Notes: generated from the letters alone by a model not told the origin. 64,000 nucleotides of DNA from Bacteroidales bacterium (GCA_028709785.1 JAQUTK010000005.1:62001-126000), one strand, 5' to 3'; positions 37,659 through 47,773 are shown, numbered from the stretch's first letter. A program made the numbers and translations.

Positions 37659-40600
37659 TTATTCAGCATTGTATCTGAATCGGACGTACTGTTCATTGTT
37701 AGGACCTTCCAGTCTCAGCAAATAGATTCCTGATTCGGTCAATCCTGTCAATGAGGTTGTTGTTGTCACAGCTTCCTTACTGAATGTCTTGTATTCATCC
37801 ATAACAGTCTGTTTCAAAACACCATACACATCATATACTTTCAATGAAACCTGACCAGGCTTAATCACATTATATGTGATAGTCACCGGAGCACTTCCCG
37901 CTACAACGGTTGAACTCATGGTCAATGTCATATTTTTCATATCTGCCTGAGAGAGATATTCATCAAACTCTTCAACACGTTCATATTGTTTGATCGTAAA
38001 GTTTTTAGCTTTACCAAGCGCTAACACCGCGTCACTTGCAAAAGTACCACCTGTAAGATACAATCCAATAGCAATGTTATCATCTGAAGCACCGTCAGAA
38101 AGGAAGCTCACCTTCAATGGGTCAGCAAGGAATTCCCACCAGAACAGGTTGTCATATGAATAATAAGCAGTCAGATAATCCTGAGCATAGTAGTTCAGAC
38201 GAAGTTTGATATAAACCTGTTGCGCAATATTCTCATTATCCAGTTTCTTATAGTCGTAGTTGTATCCCCAACGATAACTTACACGACCTCCCTCAAATGA
38301 ACCTATTCCATAAGACACTGCAGGAGAGTTCGGAGAAACTTTATCATCCAAAAGAGTACGAAGCATAATACCCATGAATGTACCACGACCTGAATTAGCA
38401 ATAGAGTCAATTTTCATGGAAACTTCAATCGGCTTTTTCGGATCATATCCACGCTTAAAGAGATAACTTGTCACATCAATATGCTTCATCGCCTGCTGTT
38501 GAGTCGTGATAAACGTCAGAGAGTCAATTGAACTGGTCAGTTTATACTTGATGGTATCCAAAGCCTTGCTCTTATCAGCAGCAGTCACATATGGAACCTG
38601 CATGCTATCCAATTGAGTCTTAAAGTGACTGATCACTGTGTCAGTATCAAAATACCTGATGGACGGATAACTCAGGATAATCGAATCCATCAACAACTTA
38701 TCATCAGCTGAAGCCGAAGGATAAATCGTTTGAATGGAGTCATACGTCACTTTCTCTTCATCCGTCATGACTGTCGTATCCACTTTTGAACTTGGAAGTG
38801 TATACTTGTCTTTGTTCAAAGTAATACCTGCGTATGGTTCTTTACTTGCAGTGCTAAACAACACTTTAAAGCCCAAGAGATTAAAGCTGGCATCATTGGC
38901 AACAAACTTAAGTTGATTCTTACCCTGAGCTAATAAGATCTTATCTGTACCACCTTTTTTCCAGTCTGATCCACTCGAACCTTTGGTTAAAGTCAATTTC
39001 TTGATCTGAACAATACCATTTACCTGAACCTCAATACTCTTTTTATCTTCTTTGCAAGCCGCAACAGGAGTAATCGTGTAATAACCGGAACGTGGCGCAT
39101 AAACAGTATAAGCAACCCAGTCACCTGCAGAAATATTAGTTAAATAAGGAATACCGCGTACCGCTTTTCCTGACGATCTATCCGTATAATTGATACGTTC
39201 AGTCCAGAAGCCTTTACATTCATCCCAAACCACATTTCCGCCTGCATCTTTCGAGACAACAAATATTAGATCTTGTTTTCCACTCGTATATGTAGCAGTA
39301 TCATTCTTTAATGAGAATGCAAGGTCAATACCTGAACCGGCAGGACCACCAACTTCACCACGCAACGTATCCTTGGCATAACCGGCTGCTTTTGTATATT
39401 TGAACAATTCATCACGGAACGCATATTTTTCAGCTCCGGCAATATACATTTCCGAACTTGTTATAGTTGTCGGATCTCCGTTGCCGACAAACTTAGAATA
39501 GTTACCTACTCCTAATCCACCCCAGTCATATTCCCAACTACCGATAAATATCGGGAATTTCTTACTGATGCTCAAATTCTTCGTTACAAACTGTTCACCC
39601 CACACCAGATTCGGTTCAACAGGAACCTCCATATTCTTCAGTTCCCATCCAAAAGGAGCAGCAGTGTTAGCCGTCTTCGGTTTTGTCTTTCCATCAGACA
39701 CATTCAACGAATAATCGGTATCCATTGTATAGCCATTGATGGTACAAGTCAGTTTGATGGTTGTCACACCTTCACGAATACCTTTTACACGTACAAACTT
39801 ACGCCACTCCTCAGCATCTTTGTTTTGCTGATCAGAAGTAGCTTTTTTCTCCCAGAAATAAGCATCGGCAACTGTCTTATCCACAGATTCCGCCTCAACG
39901 GTAAAATATTCTCCCAAAGCATGGCCAAACACCTTGGTAATGTCAATATCCTTGTACTTACCAGGCTTCAGATTGGAAGCAAAATCAGCATCTACTGATT
40001 CATCACCCACCACTTCATAAGGGATTTCAATATCAGTAACAGCAAGGTTGTCAAACAACATAATTGCCGGCACAGGATTATCCTGGTGATCATTTAAGTG
40101 TCCGCAAGCACCAATACCCATATACGCTTTTCCCGTCATCTGCAATTTCTTCACCGCGTCCATTTTGACCCAGGATGCACCCTCTACGTCATCTCTATGG
40201 AATGCTGTTACATACTGTCCCTGACGGATAAACTTCATCCACCGAGGATAAGCATTTGGAGGAACATTTGTACTTCCGTTTGTTCCTGAAGGCTGCTCAA
40301 TGGAAGCAAAATTACCTCCGTTATCCAAACGCCAACAGAAACAAACCTGTCCGCCATTAGAAGTCTTTGTTTCGATATATACGGCTGCATTGTTATTGGA
40401 AAGACCGGAACGGATCATAATAAATCCCTTTTGAGAGGTACCCGCTAAAACTTCGGCATCCATAATACGAGTTACGACCTGTTTATCTTCATCTGTTTGA
40501 AAATAGATAAAGCCAAACTGATCATCAGTGCCCCATACATTCCATCCGTACGATTTCAGATAATACTGACCCGTGACAGAATTATAACACCAATCAGATT

Positions 40601-40775
40601 GTGGAGTAATATTACCCACATCTCTGAAAGCCCAACCATCAGGAAGAGCACTGGTCGTACCTGTAGGCATCGGACGTGGAATACGGTTGGCATCATAAGC
40701 ATTTACTTGCAGCGCAACAAAGCCGAATGTCAAAGCCGCTGTAGTAAAGATCTTTAAGAAGTTCAAATTTTTCAT
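37659..40775 (-). CDS. Large secreted carbohydrate-binding protein with sorting-domain tail, paralogue B
   Basis: A 1038-residue protein. I chose the ATG at 40775, which gives a clean signal peptide (MKNLNFLKIFTTA to QVNA); an in-frame ATG at 40814 only adds an unrelated 13-residue extension. It aligns with paralogue A end to end: N-terminal concanavalin-like sandwich (about 30-250), unrecognised middle, CBM6/35-like module (about 510-650, SAGDWVAYTVYAPRSGYY), linker, second sandwich (about 785-950) and a type IX-like C-terminal domain ending QYVRFRYNAE, the same last residues as paralogue A. The tail is the most conserved part, as expected for a shared export signal. No catalytic motif is seen. 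The 313 bp upstream (40776-41088) hold AT-rich sequence and a short C4/G4 hairpin near 40987-41005; I see no consensus promoter there. Confidence 0.8.
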   Translation of the reverse strand: MKNLNFLKIFTTAALTFGFVALQVNAYDANRIPRPMPTGTTSALPDGWAFRDVGNITPQSDWCYNSVTGQYYLKSYGWNVWGTDDQFGFIYFQTDEDKQVVTRIMDAEVLAGTSQKGFIMIRSGLSNNNAAVYIETKTSNGGQVCFCWRLDNGGNFASIEQPSGTNGSTNVPPNAYPRWMKFIRQGQYVTAFHRDDVEGASWVKMDAVKKLQMTGKAYMGIGACGHLNDHQDNPVPAIMLFDNLAVTDIEIPYEVVGDESVDADFASNLKPGKYKDIDITKVFGHALGEYFTVEAESVDKTVADAYFWEKKATSDQQNKDAEEWRKFVRVKGIREGVTTIKLTCTINGYTMDTDYSLNVSDGKTKPKTANTAAPFGWELKNMEVPVEPNLVWGEQFVTKNLSISKKFPIFIGSWEYDWGGLGVGNYSKFVGNGDPTTITSSEMYIAGAEKYAFRDELFKYTKAAGYAKDTLRGEVGGPAGSGIDLAFSLKNDTATYTSGKQDLIFVVSKDAGGNVVWDECKGFWTERINYTDRSSGKAVRGIPYLTNISAGDWVAYTVYAPRSGYYTITPVAACKEDKKSIEVQVNGIVQIKKLTLTKGSSGSDWKKGGTDKILLAQGKNQLKFVANDASFNLLGFKVLFSTASKEPYAGITLNKDKYTLPSSKVDTTVMTDEEKVTYDSIQTIYPSASADDKLLMDSIILSYPSIRYFDTDTVISHFKTQLDSMQVPYVTAADKSKALDTIKYKLTSSIDSLTFITTQQQAMKHIDVTSYLFKRGYDPKKPIEVSMKIDSIANSGRGTFMGIMLRTLLDDKVSPNSPAVSYGIGSFEGGRVSYRWGYNYDYKKLDNENIAQQVYIKLRLNYYAQDYLTAYYSYDNLFWWEFLADPLKVSFLSDGASDDNIAIGLYLTGGTFASDAVLALGKAKNFTIKQYERVEEFDEYLSQADMKNMTLTMSSTVVAGSAPVTITYNVIKPGQVSLKVYDVYGVLKQTVMDEYKTFSKEAVTTTTSLTGLTESGIYLLRLEGPNNEQYVRFRYNAE

Positions 40776-41088
40776 AGTCTGAATAGTTAATATAGCGTGT
40801 AAAGCTACATACATTTATTTGTATATTCAAAAACAAAGCATGCAATAATTAATGTATTAACTAATTTTACACTTATCGGGAGTAATTCCCATTTCGAAAA
40901 AAAATTACATCTTCACATTTCTATACAATAAGCATCGTTTGCAAGCAATTATTCTTTTCGATTTTAACGTCCCACAAGAGCTGAAGCCCCACATATACGC
41001 ATGGGGGATACTCCAAACACGTCAATATTAGATCGTGTTATGTATACAATAAATAATCAATTCACTATCCTGTGAGTATAACCAGGAA

Positions 41089-43110
41089 TTAATCCATCAG
41101 TAGCGTCAGATCAATCTCCTTTCCGGTGGATTTATCCTTCGGCTTTGGCAATTTCATGGCGGCAATTTCAGCCTTGCAGGCATCGACCTGTGCCTGAGTC
41201 ATTATATAGGTATAAGCACCATAATCATCGATATCAAATTTTCCCACATAAAAGAAGCCCCATTTTTCAAAGAAACCTGTCAGGTCTGTTTTACTTACCT
41301 GACAAGCCTTTTTCACAAAGTTCAGCTGATACTCTGTCAGGTTATGAATACCCTCCTTCCATGCCGGATCCAAATCATCTGTATGACGCAACGACTCATA
41401 CAAGTCGGGATAGAAGTCCTTGTAGCCTCCTTTCTCTGAAGCGAAGTACAACTGCAACTGCCAGAACGGAACCAAACGCCGGAACACATCCTTGTCTTGC
41501 AGGTATGAACATTTTCTTCCAATGATGGAATCACGAGCTGGCTGATAATACGGAGTCAAGCGACTTTTTACCCCAAATGATCTTGTCACATACATAGACA
41601 CGATATTGTTACTGGTCTCCCCCAGCCCACCCCATGACAAATAGGGGCGCAACTGATGCACGTGTCCCACCTCATGGCTGAAGCCCCAGCAAGGATCACC
41701 GGAAATCACCACTTTCGGATCAGCCACCAATCGCATGGCATCATACTTATAAGCGACCCCGTTTCCATCCCGAAACATGTAATACGCATGATTTACACGC
41801 GCCAGAATACGGTTTGCCGGCACTTTATTATACTTCTCCAGTCCGATAATACGATATTGCCTTGTCACTAGTGAGTCATAGTTACTGATTAGTTCCACAC
41901 CCCTTCCATACGTATATTGTTTCAAAGCGACCACCGGATACATCACCTGAATATTTCTTCCACGACAATCCATTATCGGAGCCACCGCTTGATCAAGCAA
42001 TTGATTAAAGTCCTGATCATTCTGTTTGGCAACATCAAAATACCCATTCACAGCAGCCAACGGGAAATGGACCCTCACCACGTTCTCTTTCTCCGGAGTT
42101 TCCGAGTAATAATTCAGATACGCAAGTCCGTCCCACGAGGTATTATTGATCACATTCAAACCATTCTTCAACGCAAACCCCACATTCTCTATCCCCCAGC
42201 TTTCAGGATTTGTCAAGCGAGGTATCCACAAACTCAACTGTTTGCCCTTCGCCAGATTATCCACAACAATCACATGCTTTCCTTTCGGCAGATAAATGCC
42301 GGTCATATTCTCATATTGACTGTAGCCATCACCGATATGAAGTTCCTTTCCTACTGTAGACGGATCCTTATACGCTTTATAGTCCGCCAGACGATATTTG
42401 AGCGAATAGTTTCCGGAGAGAATCTGAGTAGCCAGCGTTTTGACAAACGGATTGGATATTTTATCGACCTTCTTCTGAGTGACTCCCGGTTTTAAGGTTG
42501 TCATTAGTTTGTCCGCAAAAATTGAAAAAGCAGGATCTACCTCTGTGGTAGCTTTGAAAAACTCCATTTCCACACAACTGGCAAAGCCCTGTCCATCTCC
42601 GGCACCCGATTTCAAAATCAGCCGGATACTTTCCGGATGACGCAATCCACCCTCAAATGAAACACAAGACGCACTGCCTGATCCACCAAAATTATAAGAG
42701 CTGTAGGAAGTATAGTCCGTTTGTCCCTTCAACTTATATTGAACTTCCACCTCTTTAAAGCGTCCGTTGACTCCATCTTGCCGGGGATTATATATAAGGT
42801 AATCTATCTTATCCGCATTCTTGAAATTGTAGGTCAAAGTAATCGGAAAATACGAGGTACCGGAATTATCATAAGCAGAGTGATACATGGTAGTAAAATC
42901 GCCGTCAATAGACCTCTCGATACTTTCTATTCTTTTGTTATTTGAGGAAGTCGTCGCACTGGAGACCAAAACTTTGGTGTCTCCTTTTACATACTCACCA
43001 AAGTTATTCTCATTTAGCGTTGTCTCCTTTGGATTCGCTTTGCAGCCGGGTGACACAGTCGTTGCAGTAGTAATCGCAAGAACAGCCAGCAATAAAAGTC
43101 TTTTTCTCAT
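41089..43110 (-). CDS. M60-like metallopeptidase with F5/8 type C domain
   Basis: A 673-residue exported protein; C23 in a VSPGC context may be a lipidation site, though Pro at -2 is unusual. Residues about 40-190 form a discoidin/F5/8 type C-like glycan-binding sandwich. The M60-like (enhancin/SslE type) peptidase region covers about 200-620, with gluzincin motif H479-E480-VG-H483 and third zinc ligand E498 in GLGETSNN. Family members in gut Bacteroidota cleave mucin-like O-glycosylated proteins, using attached sugar-binding domains. The gene stands alone, divergent from the GH16 enzyme. A weak -7-like box (TACTTTTA on the minus strand, 43143-43150) lies 33 bp upstream of the ATG. Confidence 0.88.
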   Translation of the reverse strand: MRKRLLLLAVLAITTATTVSPGCKANPKETTLNENNFGEYVKGDTKVLVSSATTSSNNKRIESIERSIDGDFTTMYHSAYDNSGTSYFPITLTYNFKNADKIDYLIYNPRQDGVNGRFKEVEVQYKLKGQTDYTSYSSYNFGGSGSASCVSFEGGLRHPESIRLILKSGAGDGQGFASCVEMEFFKATTEVDPAFSIFADKLMTTLKPGVTQKKVDKISNPFVKTLATQILSGNYSLKYRLADYKAYKDPSTVGKELHIGDGYSQYENMTGIYLPKGKHVIVVDNLAKGKQLSLWIPRLTNPESWGIENVGFALKNGLNVINNTSWDGLAYLNYYSETPEKENVVRVHFPLAAVNGYFDVAKQNDQDFNQLLDQAVAPIMDCRGRNIQVMYPVVALKQYTYGRGVELISNYDSLVTRQYRIIGLEKYNKVPANRILARVNHAYYMFRDGNGVAYKYDAMRLVADPKVVISGDPCWGFSHEVGHVHQLRPYLSWGGLGETSNNIVSMYVTRSFGVKSRLTPYYQPARDSIIGRKCSYLQDKDVFRRLVPFWQLQLYFASEKGGYKDFYPDLYESLRHTDDLDPAWKEGIHNLTEYQLNFVKKACQVSKTDLTGFFEKWGFFYVGKFDIDDYGAYTYIMTQAQVDACKAEIAAMKLPKPKDKSTGKEIDLTLLMD

Positions 43111-43247
43111 TGTATTATATAAGTATTATTAATTTCAGGTCATAAAAGTACAACACCTTATTCTACTTTCCATCCTATTTCTCCATTATTTGCAAAATAT
43201 CTGTACAAAAACTGTCACAAAAGCGTTTAAAGATAACGATCTGTTTA

Positions 43248-43278
43248 TTTGTTTATACACGAACATTCTCTACATTTG
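43248..43278 (+). promoter_or_regulatory. Promoter of the GH16 gene
   Basis: TTTG (43248-43251) and TACATTTG (43271-43278) are spaced by 19 bp. The ATG at 43299 follows 20 bp later. Confidence 0.7.
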
Positions 43279-43298
43279 CATCCATTACAAACCATTAG

Positions 43299-44165
43299 AT
43301 GAAAAACAACAACATGAAAATCTCAAAAGTTAGTATACTATCGATCCTCCTGATCCTTTCAGGCAGCCTTTTTGCACAGCAAAACAAAGAATGGAAATTA
43401 GTATGGAGCGATGAGTTCAATACAGACGGCAAACTGGATACCTCTATCTGGAACTATGAAAACGGATTTGAGCGCAACGAAGAAGCCCAGTGGTACCAGT
43501 CGGACAATGCCAACTGCAAAGGTGGCTATCTGATCATCGAAGCCCGGAAAGAAAACAGAAAGAATCCTCGGTACGAGGCAGGCAGCAGAGACTGGCGTAA
43601 AAAGCGTGAATTTATCGAATATACCTCCTCATCGGTAACCACAGCCCGCAAGAAGGAATTTCTCTACGGCCGTTTTGAAGTAAAAGCCCGCATACCGGTG
43701 GCAAAAGGATCATGGCCTGCCATCTGGACCCTGGGACGTGGTATGCAATGGCCTTCCTGCGGCGAGATCGATATCATGGAGTTTTATCACATCAAAGGTA
43801 TTCCTCACATTCTGGCTAACGTCGCCTGGGGAAAAGACAAGCCTTACGAAGCCATGTGGGATACACAGACAGTACCTTACAGCCATTTCACAGCCAAAGA
43901 CAGCAAGTGGGCAGAGAAGTTTCATATCTGGCGGATGGATTGGGACGAACAGGCCATCAAATTGTACCTCGATGATGAATTGCTCAACGAGACGCCACTC
44001 TCCAAAACAATAAACGGAACCTTCGGTAACGGAACAAATCCGTTTAAGCAGAAACATTACCTCCTGCTAAACCTGGCGATCGGTGGCATGAACGGAGGAG
44101 TTATCGACGAACAGGCACTCCCGATGAAATACGAGATAGACTATGTTCGTGTCTATCAGAAATAA
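43299..44165 (+). CDS. Secreted glycoside hydrolase family 16 beta-glucanase
   Basis: A 288-residue enzyme with a signal peptide (about 1-27, ending LFAQ; a second in-frame ATG at 43314 would also serve as start). The GH16 jelly roll covers about 30-287. The catalytic motif is G-E156-IDIM-E161 (nucleophile E156, acid/base E161), with the extra Met/Ile spacing of laminarinase-like members. SWPAIWTLG and the closing YEIDYVRVYQK are family landmarks. Likely substrates are beta-1,3 or mixed-linkage glucans; related members act on mucin O-glycans or marine galactans, so the substrate is open. The gene is monocistronic and divergent from the M60 peptidase. Confidence 0.93.
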   Translation: MKNNNMKISKVSILSILLILSGSLFAQQNKEWKLVWSDEFNTDGKLDTSIWNYENGFERNEEAQWYQSDNANCKGGYLIIEARKENRKNPRYEAGSRDWRKKREFIEYTSSSVTTARKKEFLYGRFEVKARIPVAKGSWPAIWTLGRGMQWPSCGEIDIMEFYHIKGIPHILANVAWGKDKPYEAMWDTQTVPYSHFTAKDSKWAEKFHIWRMDWDEQAIKLYLDDELLNETPLSKTINGTFGNGTNPFKQKHYLLLNLAIGGMNGGVIDEQALPMKYEIDYVRVYQK

Positions 44166-44190
44166 GTAAGCATCAGGCACTTTCACAGAC

Positions 44191-44256
44191 TCAAAAGGAT
44201 GGGGAAATTATCCACAGAGAGCTATTCTCTATCGGATAATTTCCCCATCCTTTTGA
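44191..44256. terminator. 23-bp inverted repeat, bidirectional terminator
   Basis: Arms 44191-44213 and 44234-44256 are perfect complements over 23 bp around a 20-nt loop that itself contains AGAGA/TCTCT. It lies between the convergent GH16 gene and the lipoprotein gene. Neither side has a long T-run, but stem and position fit a shared terminator. Confidence 0.7.
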
Positions 44257-44291
44257 AAAACAAGAAAAATTTCTTCATTTCACGTCCTCCA

Positions 44292-45443
44292 TTAATTATT
44301 AAGGAACAGTTCATGTATGCTTATTACTTCTCGAAAATTAGAAATCTCACGAACAGGGACTAACTTTCCAAACACATTCTTCTCTACACGCTCAAAACCG
44401 GGCAACGCAGACGCTCCCTCTCCTACATAGGTAAGGAAATAATGATCCGCATCTCCGTTCCACACCCTACAATTCTTACCAAGATAATCCGCCTGCGAAC
44501 TGATATAATATTCCGTTCCCCAATACTCCCTGACGTCGTTCTCTGCAATCTGGATTTTCTTATTGCCCCCCAGATAACTCATCAAGGGATAATAGTTGTT
44601 CTCAACCCATCCGTAGATTCCGTTTCGCACCAGACTTCCTTCTTTCGGCGCACTTTTGGAAGCCCGAGTGGACGGTTCGGTCGTGACCCACTTTGTACCT
44701 TTATATGTAGCGCGTAAGATCTCATATCCCAATGTCGTTACCTCGTACAATTCAGCACCCTGATCAGGTGCGAAATAGTTGCTGAACGTGTATTCCGGCA
44801 CTCCCCCTTTGCCCAGCGAAGAAGAGGTAAACCCACCTCCGGTATTTGGCCACGCATGCGCATAAGAGCCACCCATCTCCACACAATACGGCACATTCAG
44901 CATCTCAGTTCTACTGCTGGTAAAACGCAACACAGCATAACCCGCGCCTTCAGGCAAGAACTTTGTTCCGGGATAGTCCAGACGCATCCCCCAATACACA
45001 TCATGCATCGTGGAGAGACTTTTCACATCTGCCGCTACACTGACAAAACCACCCACCGTGCCTCCATACGTATTATTCATATACGTAGCAACATCCTGAA
45101 GGGCTACAATCTTTTGCAGAAGTGTAGAGCCTGTCGGTGCAGAAAGACGATTACGAAGCTGTTTGAGTTTGTTTCGGTCGGCTTCGTTCAAACTCCAGGC
45201 CGAGTCCGTGCTAAAGGAAATAAACTCCTCATCAGACATTCCCACAGCAGCTAAAAGCGTCTTTTTCTGATCAAAGAATCCTTTGAGCTTTTGCACCTGT
45301 TCTTTATCAAGCTTACCCGCGGGCCAACTTATCACATCCTTCTCCGAATGGCTACATCCCGAAGTCAGAAGCAAAGCGATCCCTAAAACGAGACCTGAAA
45401 AAGAACAGATGAAACTCTTCCTCATTTGTTGCCGTCGATTCAT
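44292..45443 (-). CDS. Hypothetical lipoprotein
   Basis: A 383-residue protein with a lipoprotein signal; the lipobox cysteine is C30 in LLTSGC. The first ATG is kept because AGGTG precedes it by five bases on the coding strand, though an ATG at 45425 (MRKSFIC) would also give a good signal. The mature part starts with a Lys/Asp-rich helical region (about 40-110) and continues into a beta-rich, aromatic-rich region (about 120-380; segments such as GGSYAHAWPNTGGG and YFLTYVGEG). I do not recognise a family and see no catalytic motif. It is separated from the upstream membrane-protein gene by 113 bp and ends at a shared terminator. Confidence 0.7.
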   Translation of the reverse strand: MNRRQQMRKSFICSFSGLVLGIALLLTSGCSHSEKDVISWPAGKLDKEQVQKLKGFFDQKKTLLAAVGMSDEEFISFSTDSAWSLNEADRNKLKQLRNRLSAPTGSTLLQKIVALQDVATYMNNTYGGTVGGFVSVAADVKSLSTMHDVYWGMRLDYPGTKFLPEGAGYAVLRFTSSRTEMLNVPYCVEMGGSYAHAWPNTGGGFTSSSLGKGGVPEYTFSNYFAPDQGAELYEVTTLGYEILRATYKGTKWVTTEPSTRASKSAPKEGSLVRNGIYGWVENNYYPLMSYLGGNKKIQIAENDVREYWGTEYYISSQADYLGKNCRVWNGDADHYFLTYVGEGASALPGFERVEKNVFGKLVPVREISNFREVISIHELFLNN

Positions 45444-45556
45444 ACACCTATATATATAAGGTTAGTAACTTTTTCATAGCATCTCATTTATTAATTGATC
45501 GGTCCAACAGGTTCAAAGAGAGCAACCTGATTATTCCATTCTGTTACTCATGAGGT

Positions 45557-46060
45557 TTATCTTTTTCTTAAATTAATAGGAAAGAAGCGGGGCACCCTCC
45601 TTTTATACTCCCTGTATTCCTCTCCAAATTTCTTGATCAACTGCTTTTCCTCCCACAACACAATTTCCAGGTAATTACCCAACAGCCATATACTTGCAGC
45701 CAACAACAAGACAAGACTATCCAACACGATGGCCGTCCCCCAAAACATGGCGTTTCCTCCAAAATACATTGGATTTCGGGTGTATCCATAAGCCCCTTTC
45801 TGTCTGAGACTTTTCGCTTGACCCACAGTACCCGCAGGTTTCAGATCTTTCAATCCCCAAACATAAATAAAAAATCCAATGCCGATCAATGAGATACCTA
45901 TACTATATCGGAGGAGGATGGGCATTCCCAAGCTGGTCTCCCACTCCAGCCAGAGCAATAAATAACGCGAAAAGAGAAGCACCAATAAAACAAGCATCAG
46001 CACAGCAACAGGTAAAGCAGGTGCCCAAACAGGTATCGTTTCTTTTAAATCTCGTTTCAT
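45557..46060 (-). CDS. Isoprenylcysteine/phospholipid methyltransferase-family membrane protein
   Basis: A 167-residue integral membrane protein with about four helices (roughly residues 13-32, 48-68 and two in 97-125). The C-terminal half carries the ICMT/PEMT pattern: GAYGYTRNPMYFGG, then EEKQLIKKFGEEYREYKRRVPRFFP, where the first part lies at the SAM site and the Glu-rich part closes it. Bacterial members methylate small lipid or unknown substrates; none can be named here. It has its own promoter. Confidence 0.82.
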   Translation of the reverse strand: MKRDLKETIPVWAPALPVAVLMLVLLVLLFSRYLLLWLEWETSLGMPILLRYSIGISLIGIGFFIYVWGLKDLKPAGTVGQAKSLRQKGAYGYTRNPMYFGGNAMFWGTAIVLDSLVLLLAASIWLLGNYLEIVLWEEKQLIKKFGEEYREYKRRVPRFFPINLRKR

Positions 46061-46117
46061 GATTAGAGAAGGATAATAATCGCTACTTTTTTAGGAAATG
46101 TTTCTCTTCAACACCGG

Positions 46118-46148
46118 CAAAGATATAAACATTCGACAACCATTACAA
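46118..46148 (-). promoter_or_regulatory. Promoter of the methyltransferase-family gene
   Basis: On the minus strand TTG (46146-46148) and TATCTTTG (46118-46125) are spaced by 20 bp. The leader to the ATG at 46060 is about 50 nt. Confidence 0.65.
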
Positions 46149-46313
46149 TTTTTAAAGGAAAATAAAAGGAATCACGGAGATATTTATTTCAATTAATTTC
46201 AAAGGCATTAAATGATTTGCAAAACATTTTATCTATATTCGCAGCCGTTATATCCAAACGTCTTATTTCGAATATTCCATAAAACAAATTTTAATCTCAT
46301 CAAACAAAAAAAG

Positions 46314-47762
46314 ATGGCTAATATCAAGTACTACTTAGGAGAGGAAATTCCTCTGGAGATGCACAAAGTGAGGGTTGTTCAACGTCTGGACCTGGTTCCC
46401 ATTGAAAGACGACTAAAAGCAATTGAAGAAGCAGGTAACAACACCTTTTTACTTTTCAACAAAGACATTTATCTCGACATGCTTACCGATAGCGGAGTCA
46501 ATGCCATGAGCGACAAACAAATGGCGGCGATGATGACAGTAGATGACAGCTATGCCGGATCAGCTACGTTTACCAGACTCCAAGAAAAGCTTTTCGAAAT
46601 CTTCGATAAAAAATATTTCCTCCCCGTTCATCAGGGACGAGCTTGTGAAAATCTACTCTCTCAGGCGTTTGTCCGGAAGGACACTTATGTGCCCATGAAC
46701 TATCATTTCACAACGACCAAGGCTCACATCAGGGTCAATGGTGGTGAAGTATTAGAGTTACACATGCCCGAAGCCCTCAATACAGTTAGCGATGTTCCGT
46801 TTAAAGGAAACCTGAATCTGGAGGCCTTACAGCAATTGATCAATAAGGAAGGAGCAGATAAAATCTCCTTTATTCGACTGGAAGCCGGAACCAACCTGAT
46901 TGGAGGTCAACCGGTTGCTCTGGACAACTTTATAGAGACAGGTAAGATTGCCCGTCAGTATGGAATACCTTTCATTGTCGATGCAAGTTTGTTAGCCGAT
47001 AACCTGTACTTTATCAAAACACGCGAAGAAAAATACAAAGATCTTTCCATTCGCGAGATCACCAAGATTCTTTCTGAAACTGCCGATATAATCTATTTCT
47101 CTGCCCGCAAACTAGGTCATGTCAGAGGCGGTGGTATCATTACCAACAACGAAACAATCTACAAGAAGCTTCTGGAAATGCTACCTCTTTATGAAGGCTT
47201 CTCTACCTACGGCGGTATGTCCACACGCGAGATGGAAGCCATGGTCGTTGGTTTGGATGAAACGATGGACGAAGAGATGATCAATCAGGGTCCGATGTTT
47301 ATTAAGTTTATGATCGACGAACTGGTGAAACACGGGGTTCCGGTAGTTACTCCGGCCGGTGGTCTGGGCGCTCACTTAAATGCAATGGAGTTTTTACCAC
47401 ACGTACCGAAAGAACAATACAGAGCCGGTGCGTTGGGTGCCGCATTATATATCGCAAGTGGTGTCAGAGGTATGGAAAGAGGTACCATCTCGGAAGAAAG
47501 AGAAGCAGATGGAAGCGACCATCTGGCTGCTGTCGAACTTTTACGACTTGCACTTCCCAGACGCGTATTTACCCTATCTCAAGTGAAATATACGATAGAC
47601 AGGATTGTCTGGTTGTATGAAAACAGGAATCTGATCGGTGGACTCGAGTTTTACGAAGAGCCAACAGTTCTCCGTTTCTTCTTTGGTAAATTGAAACCCA
47701 CATCAGATTGGCAAGAGAAATTAGTAGCGAAATTCAAACAAGATTTTGGAGATAGCCTCTAA
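46314..47762 (+). CDS. Divergent tryptophanase/tyrosine phenol-lyase family PLP enzyme
   Basis: A 482-residue fold-type I PLP lyase. I start at the ATG at 46314 (MANIKYYLGEE), which matches family N-termini; an upstream in-frame ATG at 46212 adds 34 AT-rich-coded residues. Conserved: HQGRACENLL around the PLP phosphate site, NLIGGQPV, D223 in IVDAS (PLP pyridine nitrogen), K266 in FSARKLGHV (Schiff base), YGGMSTREMEA and the substrate-carboxylate Arg region LALPRRVFT. Odd: the Arg three residues after D223 in both E. coli TnaA and tyrosine phenol-lyase is Leu226 here. The substrate may therefore not be tryptophan or tyrosine. A secreted propeller gene follows after 11 bp. No consensus promoter was found (a weak TATATTCG at 46234-46241). 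Confidence 0.85.
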   Translation: MANIKYYLGEEIPLEMHKVRVVQRLDLVPIERRLKAIEEAGNNTFLLFNKDIYLDMLTDSGVNAMSDKQMAAMMTVDDSYAGSATFTRLQEKLFEIFDKKYFLPVHQGRACENLLSQAFVRKDTYVPMNYHFTTTKAHIRVNGGEVLELHMPEALNTVSDVPFKGNLNLEALQQLINKEGADKISFIRLEAGTNLIGGQPVALDNFIETGKIARQYGIPFIVDASLLADNLYFIKTREEKYKDLSIREITKILSETADIIYFSARKLGHVRGGGIITNNETIYKKLLEMLPLYEGFSTYGGMSTREMEAMVVGLDETMDEEMINQGPMFIKFMIDELVKHGVPVVTPAGGLGAHLNAMEFLPHVPKEQYRAGALGAALYIASGVRGMERGTISEEREADGSDHLAAVELLRLALPRRVFTLSQVKYTIDRIVWLYENRNLIGGLEFYEEPTVLRFFFGKLKPTSDWQEKLVAKFKQDFGDSL

Positions 47763-47773
47763 ACTCAACAAGT

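Noticed and set aside
40776..40814. N-terminal extension of paralogue B
   Set aside because: Adds 13 residues before a clean signal peptide that aligns with paralogue A; the shorter start is preferred.
44191..44256. Long inverted repeat considered as an insertion-element end
   Set aside because: Both arms are adjacent with a 20-nt loop between convergent genes; no transposase or target duplication, so a terminator is simpler.
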